From Leminorella grimontii ATCC 33999 = DSM 5078 (GTDB lineage Bacteria; Pseudomonadota; Gammaproteobacteria; Enterobacterales; Enterobacteriaceae), in the NCBI RefSeq assembly GCF_000439085.1, contig NZ_AUUA01000015.1:38789-102788 (forward strand): a stretch of 64,000 nt of DNA. The letters run 5' to 3'. Shown piece by piece: positions 34,185 to 42,865 of this stretch (its first letter is position 1; every line of letters begins with the position of its first letter). The notes below the pieces were generated by a model. That model saw only the letters and a list, made by a program, of their open reading frames with translations. It ran no database searches and was not told the DNA's origin. A program made the translations under genes and the position numbers.

Positions 34185-35528
34185 TCACTTCAGCCCAAAC
34201 CGCATTCGGTGCTTTTTATGCACCTCTTTGCGAAACAGCAGGGTATAGCGCCAGAAGGCGCTCATTCTGGACAGCGACTGGAACGTCATGCGCAGGTCGG
34301 AAAAGCGCCGCACGATGGAGGGCAGGCTGTTGAAGCGGCTGCGCGCTTGATGGCAGAGGTCGGTGAGTTCGTCCGGCGACATGCCCTGCGGCATAAACGC
34401 TGCCTGATTGAAGCGGTATTCGGGGTGCAGCCACCACCTGTCGTCAAACAGCAGCCTTCCCTGCTGCTGCAACTGCCGGTAAAGCGGCGTATTCGGGTAC
34501 GGCATCAGAATGTTGTAGGCGGCGAAGGCGAAGCGGTTTTCCAAGGCGAAGTCTACGGTGCGCGCGATGCTGTCCGGCGTGTCGTGATCGTAGCCGAGGG
34601 TGAAGGCCGCCCAGGTTTGCAGGCCGAAGTCGCGCAGGGCGGCGATTTCGTTGCGATAGTGGCTGAATTCCTTGACGTTCGGCGACTTGCGCGCGTCGCG
34701 CAGGCTCTGCGGCGTGATGGACTCAAAGCCCATCACGTTGCCCCAGCAGCCGCTTTTTTTCATCAGCGTCATCAGCGGACGGTTTTGCGTCACGTCGAGG
34801 CTGGCCTGGCTTATCCAGTTTACCTTCATGGGGATAAGGGCGTGGCACAGCTCCGCCAGCGCGTTGTGGTCCGACGCTATGTTGTCATCGACGAAAAAGA
34901 TGAACCGGCTTTTTTGCTCTTCAATTTCCCTCACCACCTCATCAACCCGCCTTAAGTAGTGTCGACGGCCAAAGTACTGGCTGACGGCGCAAAAGCTGCA
35001 GGCGAAGCGGCAGCCGCGGGAAAACTGCATCAGCGAAATCGGCAGATAGCCTTTACCGGCAAACAGCTCCCGACGCGGCAGCAGTGCCCGGCTACAGCCG
35101 TCCACCTGGCCTACGCCGACCGGCGCGTCGTAGCGGGGCTTCAGGCGACTTAGGCGCGCGTCTTCCACCATTTCCGCCCAGCGGCTTTCCGCATCGCCGG
35201 TAAACACGCTGTCGGCGTGCTGTGCGACCTCCTCCGGCAGCAGCGTGGCGTGGATGCCGCCCATCACGACCTTTACGCCGCGCAGGCGGTATTCGTCTGC
35301 GATTTCATAAGCGCGGCGGGCGGTAAAGGTTTCCACCGTGATAGCGACCAGATCGGTCGGTTCGTCATAGGGGATGTCTTCCATGCGGTCGTCAAACAGC
35401 GCGACGTCGACGTCCGGCGGGGTCAGGGCGGCCAGAATGCCAAGCATTAAAGGCTCCATGCGGCCCTCGTCAACGTACAGGCTGTGTTCCCTGCGCCCGA
35501 TGTTGGGCTTGATTAACGTCAGTTTCAT
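34185..35528 (-). CDS. Cobalamin-binding radical SAM enzyme B
   Basis: 447 aa. B12-binding domain (KPNIGRREHSLYVDEGRMEPLMLGILAALTP; GGIHATLLPEEVAQHADSVFTGDAE), radical SAM motif CRFACSFC, then a barrel with FGLQTWAAFTLGYDHDTPDSI. It belongs to the same subfamily as C and D (shared AIxVETFTARRAYxIADxYR). Its start overlaps the stop of enzyme C (ATGA), so B and C are one transcription unit. Likely a radical C-methylase or cyclase. Substrate unknown. Confidence 0.88.
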   Translation of the reverse strand: MKLTLIKPNIGRREHSLYVDEGRMEPLMLGILAALTPPDVDVALFDDRMEDIPYDEPTDLVAITVETFTARRAYEIADEYRLRGVKVVMGGIHATLLPEEVAQHADSVFTGDAESRWAEMVEDARLSRLKPRYDAPVGVGQVDGCSRALLPRRELFAGKGYLPISLMQFSRGCRFACSFCAVSQYFGRRHYLRRVDEVVREIEEQKSRFIFFVDDNIASDHNALAELCHALIPMKVNWISQASLDVTQNRPLMTLMKKSGCWGNVMGFESITPQSLRDARKSPNVKEFSHYRNEIAALRDFGLQTWAAFTLGYDHDTPDSIARTVDFALENRFAFAAYNILMPYPNTPLYRQLQQQGRLLFDDRWWLHPEYRFNQAAFMPQGMSPDELTDLCHQARSRFNSLPSIVRRFSDLRMTFQSLSRMSAFWRYTLLFRKEVHKKHRMRFGLK

Positions 35529-36835
35529 CCCTTCTCCCCTAGTCGTTTTCCCTGCTTGCGCGCGATCTCCCGGTGCGATACCAGGTTTGCCAGCAGCGCG
35601 ATGAAGGCGTTTTTCCAGCGCCTTCTGCCGTTAAAGCGCAGCAGCCTGCGGGCAATCGACGGATAGCTGTAAAACTGCGTTTTAGCCCAAAAGCACAGCT
35701 CGGTGAGCGCCTGCGGCGTCATGCCCCTAGGGGTAAAAATCGGATCGCCGTAGCGGTAGTTCGGGTCAGTCCACCAGGCGGGAGACAGCAGCCTTCCTTC
35801 GGCTTCGAGCCGCGCATACAGCGCGCTGCCCGGCGTGGGAATGAGCAGATTGAAGTTGGCGATTTCCAGACGGTTTTCCTGAGCGAACGCCAGGCACTGG
35901 CGAACGGTATCGGGCGTATCTTCGTCGTAGCCGAAGATAAAGGTGCCGTAGACGCAGATCCCGCGCGCGTGCAGGGCGCGGATCACCTCGCGGTAGTCCC
36001 CCGCCGCGTGGTTCCACTGCTTGCCCATCTGCCGCAGGTTGGCGGGATTAAGGCTTTCAAAGCCCATCAGGGCAAAGCCGCAGCCCGCCTGCGCCAGGCT
36101 ATCCAAGAGCGCGTCGTCGCGGGCGACGTCAATGCTGATTTGGCATCCCCAGCGGCGCTTCAGCGGCGTGAGCGTCGCAAGCAGGCTCTCCAGCTTTTTC
36201 CTGCTGGCGAACAGGTTGTCATCAACGAAGGCCAGAAAGCGCCCCGTAGGCAGGGCTTCTATTTCGGCCTGTATTTGTTCAACCGGCCGGGTGCGCACGC
36301 CGTCTGGGTAAAACGCGTGGATAGAGCAAAAGTCGCAGGCGAAGCGGCAGCCGCGTGAGTATTGAATCAGCTCCAGCGGCGCGTAGCGCTTGCCGACGAA
36401 GATAGACCTGTCCAGCCGATAGTCGTCCAGCGGGCGCTGCCGAGAGCCATCGTATCGGGACTGCGGCTGGCCTCGCTCGATGTCCTCCAGCAGCGTTTCC
36501 CACGCGCCCTCGGCATCGCCGGTGATGACGTAGTCCGCGTGCTGCATCGCTTCGTCCGGCATAAAGGTCACATGATAGCCGCCCATCACGACCTTTTTTC
36601 CCTGACTGCGGTAACGGTCGGCAAGCAGATAGCCGCGGCGGGCGGTAAAGGTTTCGATGGAAATAGCGACAAGATCGGCGTCGGGGAGGCTTTGGGGCAG
36701 CGCCTCAAGCCGTTCGTCATAAAACGCGACGTCATGGCCCGGCGACAGCGCCGCAAGGATCCCCATGGACAGCGGCGTCATGGCGTCTTTCGTGCGGTAG
36801 TCCCCCATGTTGGGGTAAATCAGCGCTATCTTCAC
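35525..36835 (-). CDS. Cobalamin-binding radical SAM enzyme C
   Basis: 436 aa. Opening KIALIYPNMGDYRTKDAMTP, B12 domain with GGYHVTFMPDEAMQHADYVITGDAEGAWETL, radical SAM motif CRFACDFC followed by SIHAFYPDG, and a C-terminal region with FSYPSIARR-like tail. I chose the GTG at 36835: GGAGG lies about 7 bases before it, while the in-frame ATG at 36862 has no properly spaced site. First gene of the C-B operon; a 9-bp direct repeat lies about 100 bases upstream. Confidence 0.87.
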   Translation of the reverse strand: MKIALIYPNMGDYRTKDAMTPLSMGILAALSPGHDVAFYDERLEALPQSLPDADLVAISIETFTARRGYLLADRYRSQGKKVVMGGYHVTFMPDEAMQHADYVITGDAEGAWETLLEDIERGQPQSRYDGSRQRPLDDYRLDRSIFVGKRYAPLELIQYSRGCRFACDFCSIHAFYPDGVRTRPVEQIQAEIEALPTGRFLAFVDDNLFASRKKLESLLATLTPLKRRWGCQISIDVARDDALLDSLAQAGCGFALMGFESLNPANLRQMGKQWNHAAGDYREVIRALHARGICVYGTFIFGYDEDTPDTVRQCLAFAQENRLEIANFNLLIPTPGSALYARLEAEGRLLSPAWWTDPNYRYGDPIFTPRGMTPQALTELCFWAKTQFYSYPSIARRLLRFNGRRRWKNAFIALLANLVSHREIARKQGKRLGEKG

Positions 36836-36937
36836 AAGGGCCTCCGGCCTGGCTTGACGCATTTCCTTTTGAGCTGCGCGAAGCCGCTATTTTACTGGCA
36901 GAAGGATAGGTTTTAAATATCGATTATTTCTAAGGCG

Positions 36938-36959
36938 GTATTTCAGGCGCGTATTTCAG
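36938..36959. promoter_or_regulatory. Direct repeat upstream of the radical SAM C-B operon
   Basis: GTATTTCAG occurs at 36938-36946 and again at 36951-36959, a 13-bp period separated by GCGC. The position is about 100 bases before the enzyme C start. It could be a regulator binding site; no family assigned. Confidence 0.35.
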
Positions 36960-36987
36960 AGCGTTTTGACGGGAAGATCGCCGGTAG

Positions 36988-37137
36988 CAAAAAACAAAAG
37001 ACCCCGCTGGTGACGGAGTCTTTTGTTTTATTGTCTTCAGTGAATGAACCATAAAAATGGAGCACGACACTTCAACCTGACTTCGCAAGTGTACTCAGCT
37101 TTATTCCTTATTGCAAACAGGCGGATGACGTACTGTT
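36988..37137 (-). ncRNA. Predicted OrzO-like antitoxin sRNA
   Basis: A leftward promoter (-35 TTTACG at 37172-37167, 17-bp spacer, -10 TAAATA at 37149-37144) predicts a start near 37137, and a strong terminator lies at 36991-37029, giving about 150 nt. The predicted 5' end reads AACAGTACGTCATCCGCC. Its ACAGTACGT pairs perfectly with ACGTACTGT at 37395-37403, just inside the toxin ORF, and CATCCGC pairs (one G-U) with GCGGGTG at 37382-37388, leaving the toxin start codon in the bulge. This divergent layout is that of E. coli zor-orz. Existence and targeting are predictions. Confidence 0.6.
36991..37029 (-). terminator. Strong terminator for the predicted leftward sRNA
   Basis: AAAACAAAAGACCCCG (36991-37006) pairs with CGGAGTCTTTTGTTTT (37014-37029) with a single mismatch. 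Read leftward it ends in a T-rich run (TTTTGTTTTTT), a textbook intrinsic terminator; the rightward strand also ends in T's. No known gene ends here, which supports a separate small transcript. Confidence 0.8.
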
Positions 37138-37187
37138 CTACGATATTTATTTCTTTGGAGACGGCTCGTAAAAAGTGACGTTCTCCG

Positions 37188-37215
37188 TTGGCTGTATGGG
37201 AAAGCGCTTTATAAT
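37188..37215 (+). promoter_or_regulatory. Promoter of the ZorO-like toxin mRNA
   Basis: -35 TTGGCT (37188-37193), 16-bp spacer, perfect -10 TATAAT (37210-37215). Predicted start near 37222 gives a 5' UTR of about 170 nt before the toxin ORF, similar to the long processed leader of zorO mRNA. Confidence 0.65.
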
Positions 37216-37390
37216 CCATCGCGTCAGGTGTGTTGCATTCCGGATTTTACTGGTTTACAAGTCCTGGCTGCCGGACGGGTGGTGCCGCAGGCAGTGCCCC
37301 GGTCTGGGGCTCGGCATTCCATCTGACGATTGGACACCGTAAGGGTAAGGCGTCGGCGTTGCGCTCCGCAAGCACGGAGAAGCGGGTGAA

Positions 37391-37468
37391 ATGGACGTAC
37401 TGTCTGTCATCATCGTTGTAATAGAGCTGCTGTTGGCGCTGTTACGGCTGATTAATCTGTTGAGCTAA
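37391..37468 (+). CDS. ZorO-like small hydrophobic type I toxin (25 aa)
   Basis: Short ORF starting MDVLSVII and containing ELLLALLRLINLL, which from memory closely matches the ELLVALLRLIDLL core of E. coli ZorO (29 aa). It is one membrane helix, as in type I toxins that depolarise the inner membrane. It has a strong promoter about 200 bases upstream, a long structured leader and an intrinsic terminator 34 bases after the stop. No strong ribosome site is visible next to the ATG (GCGGGTGAA), consistent with leader-controlled translation. Toxicity is inferred from similarity. Confidence 0.72.
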   Translation: MDVLSVIIVVIELLLALLRLINLLS

Positions 37469-37501
37469 TTCACGGATTAGTTCACTGATTGAAACGCACC
37501 T

Positions 37502-37528
37502 AAGGGGGAAGGAAACTGCTTCCCCCTT
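37502..37528 (+). terminator. Terminator of the ZorO-like mRNA
   Basis: AAGGGGGAAG (37502-37511) / CTTCCCCCTT (37519-37528), 10-bp perfect stem and 7-base loop, ending in TTT. It also faces the leftward GNAT gene stop at 37556, so it can serve both strands. Confidence 0.8.
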
Positions 37529-37555
37529 TAATACTATCGGCTTAGCGGAAAAACC

Positions 37556-38581
37556 TCACAGCAGCGCCACTTCCGGCCAAACGGTGCGATTGTCCCACTC
37601 GGGGCTGGAGGACAGGTCTACGCCGTAGAGTCGAGTCCGGTACACCGCTGCGCGGGTGCGGGCCGTCAGCTTCTTTACGCTCGATTCGGCAGCGGGGAGC
37701 CCCAGCGTCATGATGCGGGTAGGGCACAGGGCCAGTGCGTCCATAATCAGGTCCGTTGTCATATCGCCATCGTCGGCGGCAAAAAAGGCCAAAAAGCTTT
37801 GATCGAGCGCTTGGCCCGCCTTTGGCAACGGAACGCGGCCTGTTGCCATCGCGTAGCCGTTATAGAAAGGGCGCAGCAGGCGCGCGCGTAGGGAATAACG
37901 GGAGGCGAGGATCTGTTTAAACGCCTGCTGGTTCCACAGCGCGGCGCAGGCGCTAAGCGTTTGGCCGTCGTAATAGCCTAAAACCGTTGCCCCGCTGGAG
38001 TGCAGCCAGCCTGCGTCCAGAACGGGGGCAAGCTGGCGGAGGCGGGCGTTTCGTCGGTAGCATTCGACCACGTCGGCGTAGCTTTCCTGTGGCATCACCC
38101 GCCACAGCCCGCGACGTTTCCCCCGTTTCCTGCTTATCGCCAGCGTACACATCTCTCCCAGCGGGCGATAGGCGGGAAGCCCCGGAATACCTCGTTCGAG
38201 CAGGCGAAGCGCGGTGCGATTATCGGTCGCAATGCTGGTGTAGCAGTAATCGGGCGGAGAAAGCTGGCGCAGGTAGTCAAACCCCGCCTGCAGTACGCGA
38301 ACGCGGTGGCGGTAGTCGGGGGAAATGCGCAGCCCGCCGAGATAGCCGAGCGCCTGCGCTTTGCCGTTGGCAAAGCCTGCGTGTTCAGTCAGTCGGCACA
38401 TGCCGACGGCGCGTTCGCCTTCCAGCGCCAGCGCGGAGCGCTCAATGCCGAAATCGTGCTCCGGGGTGAAGTAGCGCGGGCGGCGGGTCATTACCAGGCT
38501 CACGTCGCCGCTCATGGCGTTTTCTTCCAGCAGGCGCAGCAGATCGGCGTCCCGCTCCGGCGTCGCGGCAACGACCCGCAC
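37556..38581 (-). CDS. GNAT-like acyltransferase, 341 aa
   Basis: 341 aa, starting at GTG 38581 that overlaps the stop of enzyme D by one base. N-terminal half has GNAT traits (AVGMCRLTEHAGF; LGYLGGLRISPDYRHRVRVLQAGFDYL resembles the acyl-CoA-binding strand-helix, and CYTSIATDNRTALRLLER matches motif B). The C-terminal half may be a second, degenerate GNAT domain (LSACAALWNQQAFKQIL). Last gene of the five-gene operon GNAT-GH3-rSAM E-rSAM D-GNAT. It probably N- or O-acylates an intermediate of the pathway; substrate unknown. Confidence 0.75.
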   Translation of the reverse strand: MRVVAATPERDADLLRLLEENAMSGDVSLVMTRRPRYFTPEHDFGIERSALALEGERAVGMCRLTEHAGFANGKAQALGYLGGLRISPDYRHRVRVLQAGFDYLRQLSPPDYCYTSIATDNRTALRLLERGIPGLPAYRPLGEMCTLAISRKRGKRRGLWRVMPQESYADVVECYRRNARLRQLAPVLDAGWLHSSGATVLGYYDGQTLSACAALWNQQAFKQILASRYSLRARLLRPFYNGYAMATGRVPLPKAGQALDQSFLAFFAADDGDMTTDLIMDALALCPTRIMTLGLPAAESSVKKLTARTRAAVYRTRLYGVDLSSSPEWDNRTVWPEVALL

Positions 38582-39927
38582 TATTTGACCTCCAGCAGCT
38601 TGCCCTGCCAGCCTTCATCACCCAGCGGATAGCCGTTGCGGGCTTCGATTTCACGCTGGTGCAACATGTTTATGGGAAAGAAATTACGCCACATAAAGAA
38701 GTCACCGCGATTGCGCCAGCTGCGCTGCATAATCGAGCTCCAGGTGTAAAAGTCTTTTCGTGCCTTCAGGCAGCCTTCTTCCACTTGGCGCGGCGTAAGG
38801 TGCGTTGGCTGATAGGTCAGCCTGTTGTAACGGTAGTTCTCATCCAGCCACCAACGGTCAAAGATCATCCGCTTCTCCTGTACCAACCGATGATAGAACG
38901 GCGTGCCGGGCCACGGCATCATATGGTTGAAGGCAGCGACATACATGCTTTCCTCGCGGGCGAAATTCACCGCTTCGCTGAAGGAGCTCGGCGTGTCGTG
39001 GTCGTAGCCAAATACAAAGGTGCCAAAAACGCCGATACCGTATTTGCGCAGGTTCGCCAGCGCGTGGCTGAAGCTGCCGCCCATCGTGTTGACACGCTTG
39101 TTCATTTGCTTCAGGTTATCTTCGTTCAGCGACTCAAAGCCTATCAGCACGCCGCGGCAGCCCGCGCGCGCCATCTCTTGCACAAAGCTTTCGTCGTGAG
39201 CGGCATCGATGCTCATCTGCGTTATCCAGCGAACCTTGGCCTGTGCCAGCGTCGGCAGGATTTCGCTACCGCCTTTCAGGCTTCCGGCGAAATTGTCGTC
39301 AACGAAGAAGAACAGCTTTTTCCCCTGTTTAATCTGTTCCAGTTCGTTGAACACCTGGTCAATATCGCGACGGCGGTAGCGGCGCTGATAAAAAGTTTGC
39401 ACAGCACAAAATTCACATGGAAAACGGCAGCCGCGCCCGGTCTCAATCAGCCCAATGGGTAGATAGCGCTTGCCTTGAAAGACGCTGCGATCCACCCGTA
39501 CCTGACTTAAGTCGGTTTGTTGGCCCTGATAGCGCTTTTTTAGCGTTCCGTGACGCAGGTCGTCGATCACCTCCGCCCAGATGGATTCTGCTTCTCCGAT
39601 GACGATAGCGTCTGCGTATAGCTCGGCTTCTTCAGGCAGCAGAGTGACGTGAAAACCGCCTAAGATCACCGGTACGCCGCGCTTGCGGTATTCGCTGGCG
39701 ATTTGGTACACGCGTCGGGCGGTGTAGGTTTCTACCGTTAGCGCCACTGCATGGGTCGGCTCATCAAAGGGAATCGTTTCCATCCTATCGTCGTAAAAAC
39801 GCACGTCGACATCGGCGGGCGTCAGCCCCTTTAGTGCGGCGATGGGGAGTGGCTCCATTTGCCATGAACGCAGGTAGGATTCTCCGGTACGGTGGCCGAT
39901 GGCCGGATAGACAAACGTTAGTCTCAT
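38581..39927 (-). CDS. Cobalamin-binding radical SAM enzyme D
   Basis: 448 aa. B12 domain (FVYPAIGHRTGESYLRSWQMEPLPIAALKGLTP; GGFHVTLLPEEAELYADAIVIGEAESIW), radical SAM motif CRFPCEFC followed by AVQTFYQRRYRRRD, and KYGIGVFGTFVFGYDHDTPSS in the barrel. Same subfamily as B and C. It lies 4 bases after enzyme E in the operon. The reaction is unassigned; the family catalyses methylation, ring contraction or cyclisation at unactivated carbons. Confidence 0.88.
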   Translation of the reverse strand: MRLTFVYPAIGHRTGESYLRSWQMEPLPIAALKGLTPADVDVRFYDDRMETIPFDEPTHAVALTVETYTARRVYQIASEYRKRGVPVILGGFHVTLLPEEAELYADAIVIGEAESIWAEVIDDLRHGTLKKRYQGQQTDLSQVRVDRSVFQGKRYLPIGLIETGRGCRFPCEFCAVQTFYQRRYRRRDIDQVFNELEQIKQGKKLFFFVDDNFAGSLKGGSEILPTLAQAKVRWITQMSIDAAHDESFVQEMARAGCRGVLIGFESLNEDNLKQMNKRVNTMGGSFSHALANLRKYGIGVFGTFVFGYDHDTPSSFSEAVNFAREESMYVAAFNHMMPWPGTPFYHRLVQEKRMIFDRWWLDENYRYNRLTYQPTHLTPRQVEEGCLKARKDFYTWSSIMQRSWRNRGDFFMWRNFFPINMLHQREIEARNGYPLGDEGWQGKLLEVK

Positions 39928-39930
39928 AGC

Positions 39931-41319
39931 TTAGTTACTCCGTACCGGCGCGTGCTCGATCGGCCAATCGCAGGTATAAAACTGGTGCAGGTGGTGAGCG
40001 TAGAAGCGATAGCCGAGATTAGCGGTCAGCGCCAGCGGCTTGAAGTTTTTGGCGTTCCACAGCCTTCTGGCGATGCTGCCGTAGCGATAGACCTTTTTCC
40101 AGGCGCGCTCGTGGCCCAGTTCCAGTTCTCGGACGCTCATCAACTTAGGCTGAAAAACCACGTGCTGGGCGTCGTACAGCGACCAGTCTTTGGTCAGGAT
40201 GCGGTTTTCCTCTTCAAGGCGGCGGTACAGCGGCGTGCCGGGGAACGGCGTCAGTACCGAGAAGCGGGGCAGGTCGATGCCCGCGTCGATGGCAAGCTCC
40301 ACGGTGCGGTCAAACACGTCCGTGGTGTCGTGATCGAGGCCGAAAACAAAGCAGCCCTGAATGGAAATCCCCAGCCGGTGCAGGTCGCCAATCAGCGCTT
40401 TGTAGTCCACCGAGCCGTTGAACTTCTTGCCAGCGTCTTTCAGGCTGCCGTCGCTGACGGTTTCCAGCCCCAGCAGCAGCCCCTTGCAACCGCTTTTCGC
40501 CATCAGCTCCATCAGTTCATGGTTGTGGGCAATCAGCACCGTAGACAGGCCGAACCACTGGATCTTCAGCGGGATCAGGGCAGTAAACAGCGCCTTGGCG
40601 TAGCCAATGTCCGACACCAGATTGAGGTCGACGAAGATGATCTTACGCTTGCCGGTACGGGCGACGAACTGGCGAATGTCGTTGACTACCCACTCGACGG
40701 GATGCTGAAACTGCTTTCGCCCCCAAGCGCTGGGCGCGACGCAAAACTCGCAGTTGTGGGCGCAGGCGCGGGTGGCTTCGAATACGGCCTGAGTGAGGAA
40801 GTGCTTACCGTCAAAGCGATCGCGCTCCGGGAAGGGCAGCTCGGCGGCGTCCAGATGAAAGCCTTCCTCCTGCCGATACTCGGCCCGCATTTCGCCGTTG
40901 AGAAAGTCATTAATCAGCCGAGGCCAGCTTTGCTCCGCATAGCCGACGCAGACGCAGTCAGCGTGCAGGGCGGCCTCCTGCGGCAGCAGGGTAACGTGCG
41001 GCCCGCCGAGCACGACGGAGATGCCCTTGGCGCGAAAGCCCGCCGCCAGCTCGTAGGCTCTCGGCGCCGTACCGGTGATCACCGTCATGCCGACCAGATC
41101 GGCCTCGAGATTTTCAGGAATGTCGCAGATGCTTTCGTCGATTAGGCTTATCTCGACCGGCAGGGACTTTGGCACCAGCGCTGCCAGCGTGGTCAGCGTC
41201 AGCGGCTGATAGCGTAGAGAGCGCTTAAAAATGCCGCCGCGGCTGCGATACAGCGGCCCTTTGGGAGAAATCAGCACCAGCTTCATTTTCCTCTGTGGGC
41301 CGTATGATGGATAATCCAT
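39931..41319 (-). CDS. Cobalamin-binding radical SAM enzyme E
   Basis: 462 aa. B12 domain with GGPHVTLLPQEAALHADCVCVGYAEQSW and radical SAM motif CAHNCEFC. The C-terminal half parallels enzyme A (LDLPRFSVLTPFPGTPLYRRLEEENRILTKDWSLYDAQHVVFQPK versus LDLVRFSVLTPLPGTSLHRRMESEGRILTRDLSLYDNEHVVFEPK, quoted in part), so A and E are closest relatives in this locus. Start 41319 has AGGAAAG just upstream; an internal ATG at 41286 (MKLVLIS) is also possible. It follows GH3 by 7 bases. Confidence 0.86.
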   Translation of the reverse strand: MDYPSYGPQRKMKLVLISPKGPLYRSRGGIFKRSLRYQPLTLTTLAALVPKSLPVEISLIDESICDIPENLEADLVGMTVITGTAPRAYELAAGFRAKGISVVLGGPHVTLLPQEAALHADCVCVGYAEQSWPRLINDFLNGEMRAEYRQEEGFHLDAAELPFPERDRFDGKHFLTQAVFEATRACAHNCEFCVAPSAWGRKQFQHPVEWVVNDIRQFVARTGKRKIIFVDLNLVSDIGYAKALFTALIPLKIQWFGLSTVLIAHNHELMELMAKSGCKGLLLGLETVSDGSLKDAGKKFNGSVDYKALIGDLHRLGISIQGCFVFGLDHDTTDVFDRTVELAIDAGIDLPRFSVLTPFPGTPLYRRLEEENRILTKDWSLYDAQHVVFQPKLMSVRELELGHERAWKKVYRYGSIARRLWNAKNFKPLALTANLGYRFYAHHLHQFYTCDWPIEHAPVRSN

Positions 41320-41326
41320 ATCTTTC

Positions 41327-42865
41327 CTATTCCCTTATCTGAAAGGCATCGCGCCAGTCGTCAGACGTAAACAGCGCGGGTATTTTAATCTCCCCCAGCC
41401 GCCTGCCCTGTTGATGCCGCCAACGCAAATAGTGTTCGACCGGGTTCTCAATAAAGGCGTATCGCAGCGGAGCGAGTTGACCCAGGCGTCTGGCGTAGTC
41501 GTACTGTGGATTATTACACAGCCGCCTCTCGATATCGCTAAGGCTTTGACTATTTTGCCAGCGAAGCGCCTTGTCCAGCAGCAGCACGTAACCGGGAGCC
41601 GCGGCGTCCTGCGCCAGAGCGGCAAAGCCCTCAAGCTCGTCCAAACAGCGAATGACGAACGGTTCCGTCAGCTTTTCTCCCACCAGATCGCTGTTTACGC
41701 CGCTGCGGCCGGTAAAGCGCAGCAGCGGCGCGCCCTTGCGGTCGCCGACGCACAGCACCCGATCGTGAGTCAGGTAGCGATACAGGCCGCTGTTGGTCGT
41801 AACTATCACGCCGTACTCTTCGCCGGTAGTGAGGTCGTCCGCCAGATGAATGCGTCCGCTTTCATCGATAAATTCATAGAAGTTGCTGTCGACGCACAGC
41901 CGGGGGTGCCCGCGGGAATCCGGCACGCTGATAATGGCTTCGGTGGAGAGCAGCCCCTTGGGCTGTAGATGAACGCCGGGGAAGTGGCGCATCAGCTCAA
42001 CGGCCAGCGGCCTGGAGGCAGCGTCGGTCCAGCAGCTTATCAGCGCCAGCTCCGGCCAAAGCAGACGGGTTTCCTGCCGAGTCAGGTATTCGCGATAGCG
42101 GCGAAGCGCGTCGGCGTCGGCGGTCAGGGAATGCCCGGCAACGAGGCCGCCGTGGGCCAACAGCGGGATAAGCTCCTGCTGGCGCTCGCGCAGCGCCGTC
42201 AGCAGCGACGTCAGAAACGCCGGGCTCCAGACGGAAATAAGCTTCAGGTCGTCGCAGCGGGTGAGGAAGTAAAGCGTCAGCAGCTGCCAGTCCGCCATCT
42301 CTTCCACCGCGCCCAGGCTCAATGGCACGGCGGAAAGCCCGGCGAACGCCGCCAGGTTCTCATCGCCCAGATAAAGCTCATCGCCCGCGCCGATAGGGAT
42401 GCCGCCGCGGGTGCTTTCGATACGCGTCGCCGCCGGGCTAAGCGCCCAGTAGGCCCGCCCCTCCGTCAGGCGGTATTCGGTTATCGTATCGTTAAGCCAA
42501 TTCGTCAGCGCTCGGCGGAAGTCGTCCAGGCCGCGCGCCGTGTAGGGAATGAGCTTGCCGCCGCTGTGGCTGCCGCCGGTTTTTTCAAACGCCAGCGCGT
42601 CGGCGCAAAACAGTACGTTAGCCAGGCCGTTGGCGATGCTGTCGATAAGCGGAGCCAGCGTCTCATACTCGACGACGGGCACGCGCTGCTGAAATTCTTC
42701 AATTGATGAGATAGCGGCAAAGCCGTACTTCTCACCGTAGGCCGACGTCCGATTGGTTGCCAGGCAGTCCATCAGCCATTGCGTTTGCCTTTCCCGAACG
42801 GTACCGCTCGGAGAAGGGAGCGTTTGTTGAAAGTGGCTCCAGAGATTATTCATCGTAAAACTCAA
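41327..42865 (-). CDS. GH3-family acyl-acid amido synthetase
   Basis: 512 aa. The adenylation-type motif KTGGSHSGGKLIPYT (about residues 94-108) and LLSTEAIISVPDSRG, then NSGLYRYLTHDRVLCVG, identify the GH3 auxin-responsive family (ANL-like enzymes that adenylate a carboxylate and conjugate it to an amino acid or amine). Plant members act on hormones; bacterial members are poorly known. The operon with two radical SAM enzymes and two GNAT-like proteins suggests a peptide-like or acyl-amide product. It overlaps the upstream GNAT gene by 20 bases. Confidence 0.85.
   Translation of the reverse strand: MSFTMNNLWSHFQQTLPSPSGTVRERQTQWLMDCLATNRTSAYGEKYGFAAISSIEEFQQRVPVVEYETLAPLIDSIANGLANVLFCADALAFEKTGGSHSGGKLIPYTARGLDDFRRALTNWLNDTITEYRLTEGRAYWALSPAATRIESTRGGIPIGAGDELYLGDENLAAFAGLSAVPLSLGAVEEMADWQLLTLYFLTRCDDLKLISVWSPAFLTSLLTALRERQQELIPLLAHGGLVAGHSLTADADALRRYREYLTRQETRLLWPELALISCWTDAASRPLAVELMRHFPGVHLQPKGLLSTEAIISVPDSRGHPRLCVDSNFYEFIDESGRIHLADDLTTGEEYGVIVTTNSGLYRYLTHDRVLCVGDRKGAPLLRFTGRSGVNSDLVGEKLTEPFVIRCLDELEGFAALAQDAAAPGYVLLLDKALRWQNSQSLSDIERRLCNNPQYDYARRLGQLAPLRYAFIENPVEHYLRWRHQQGRRLGEIKIPALFTSDDWRDAFQIRE

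Noticed and set aside
37037..37219. 60-codon leftward ORF overlapping the predicted antitoxin sRNA
   Set aside because: It starts upstream of the predicted sRNA start and overlaps the toxin promoter; composition is not protein-like and no ribosome site is seen. The terminator is better explained by an sRNA.
39952..41145. 397-codon + strand ORF across radical SAM enzyme E
   Set aside because: Antisense shadow; the radical SAM motif and B12 domain are on the minus strand.
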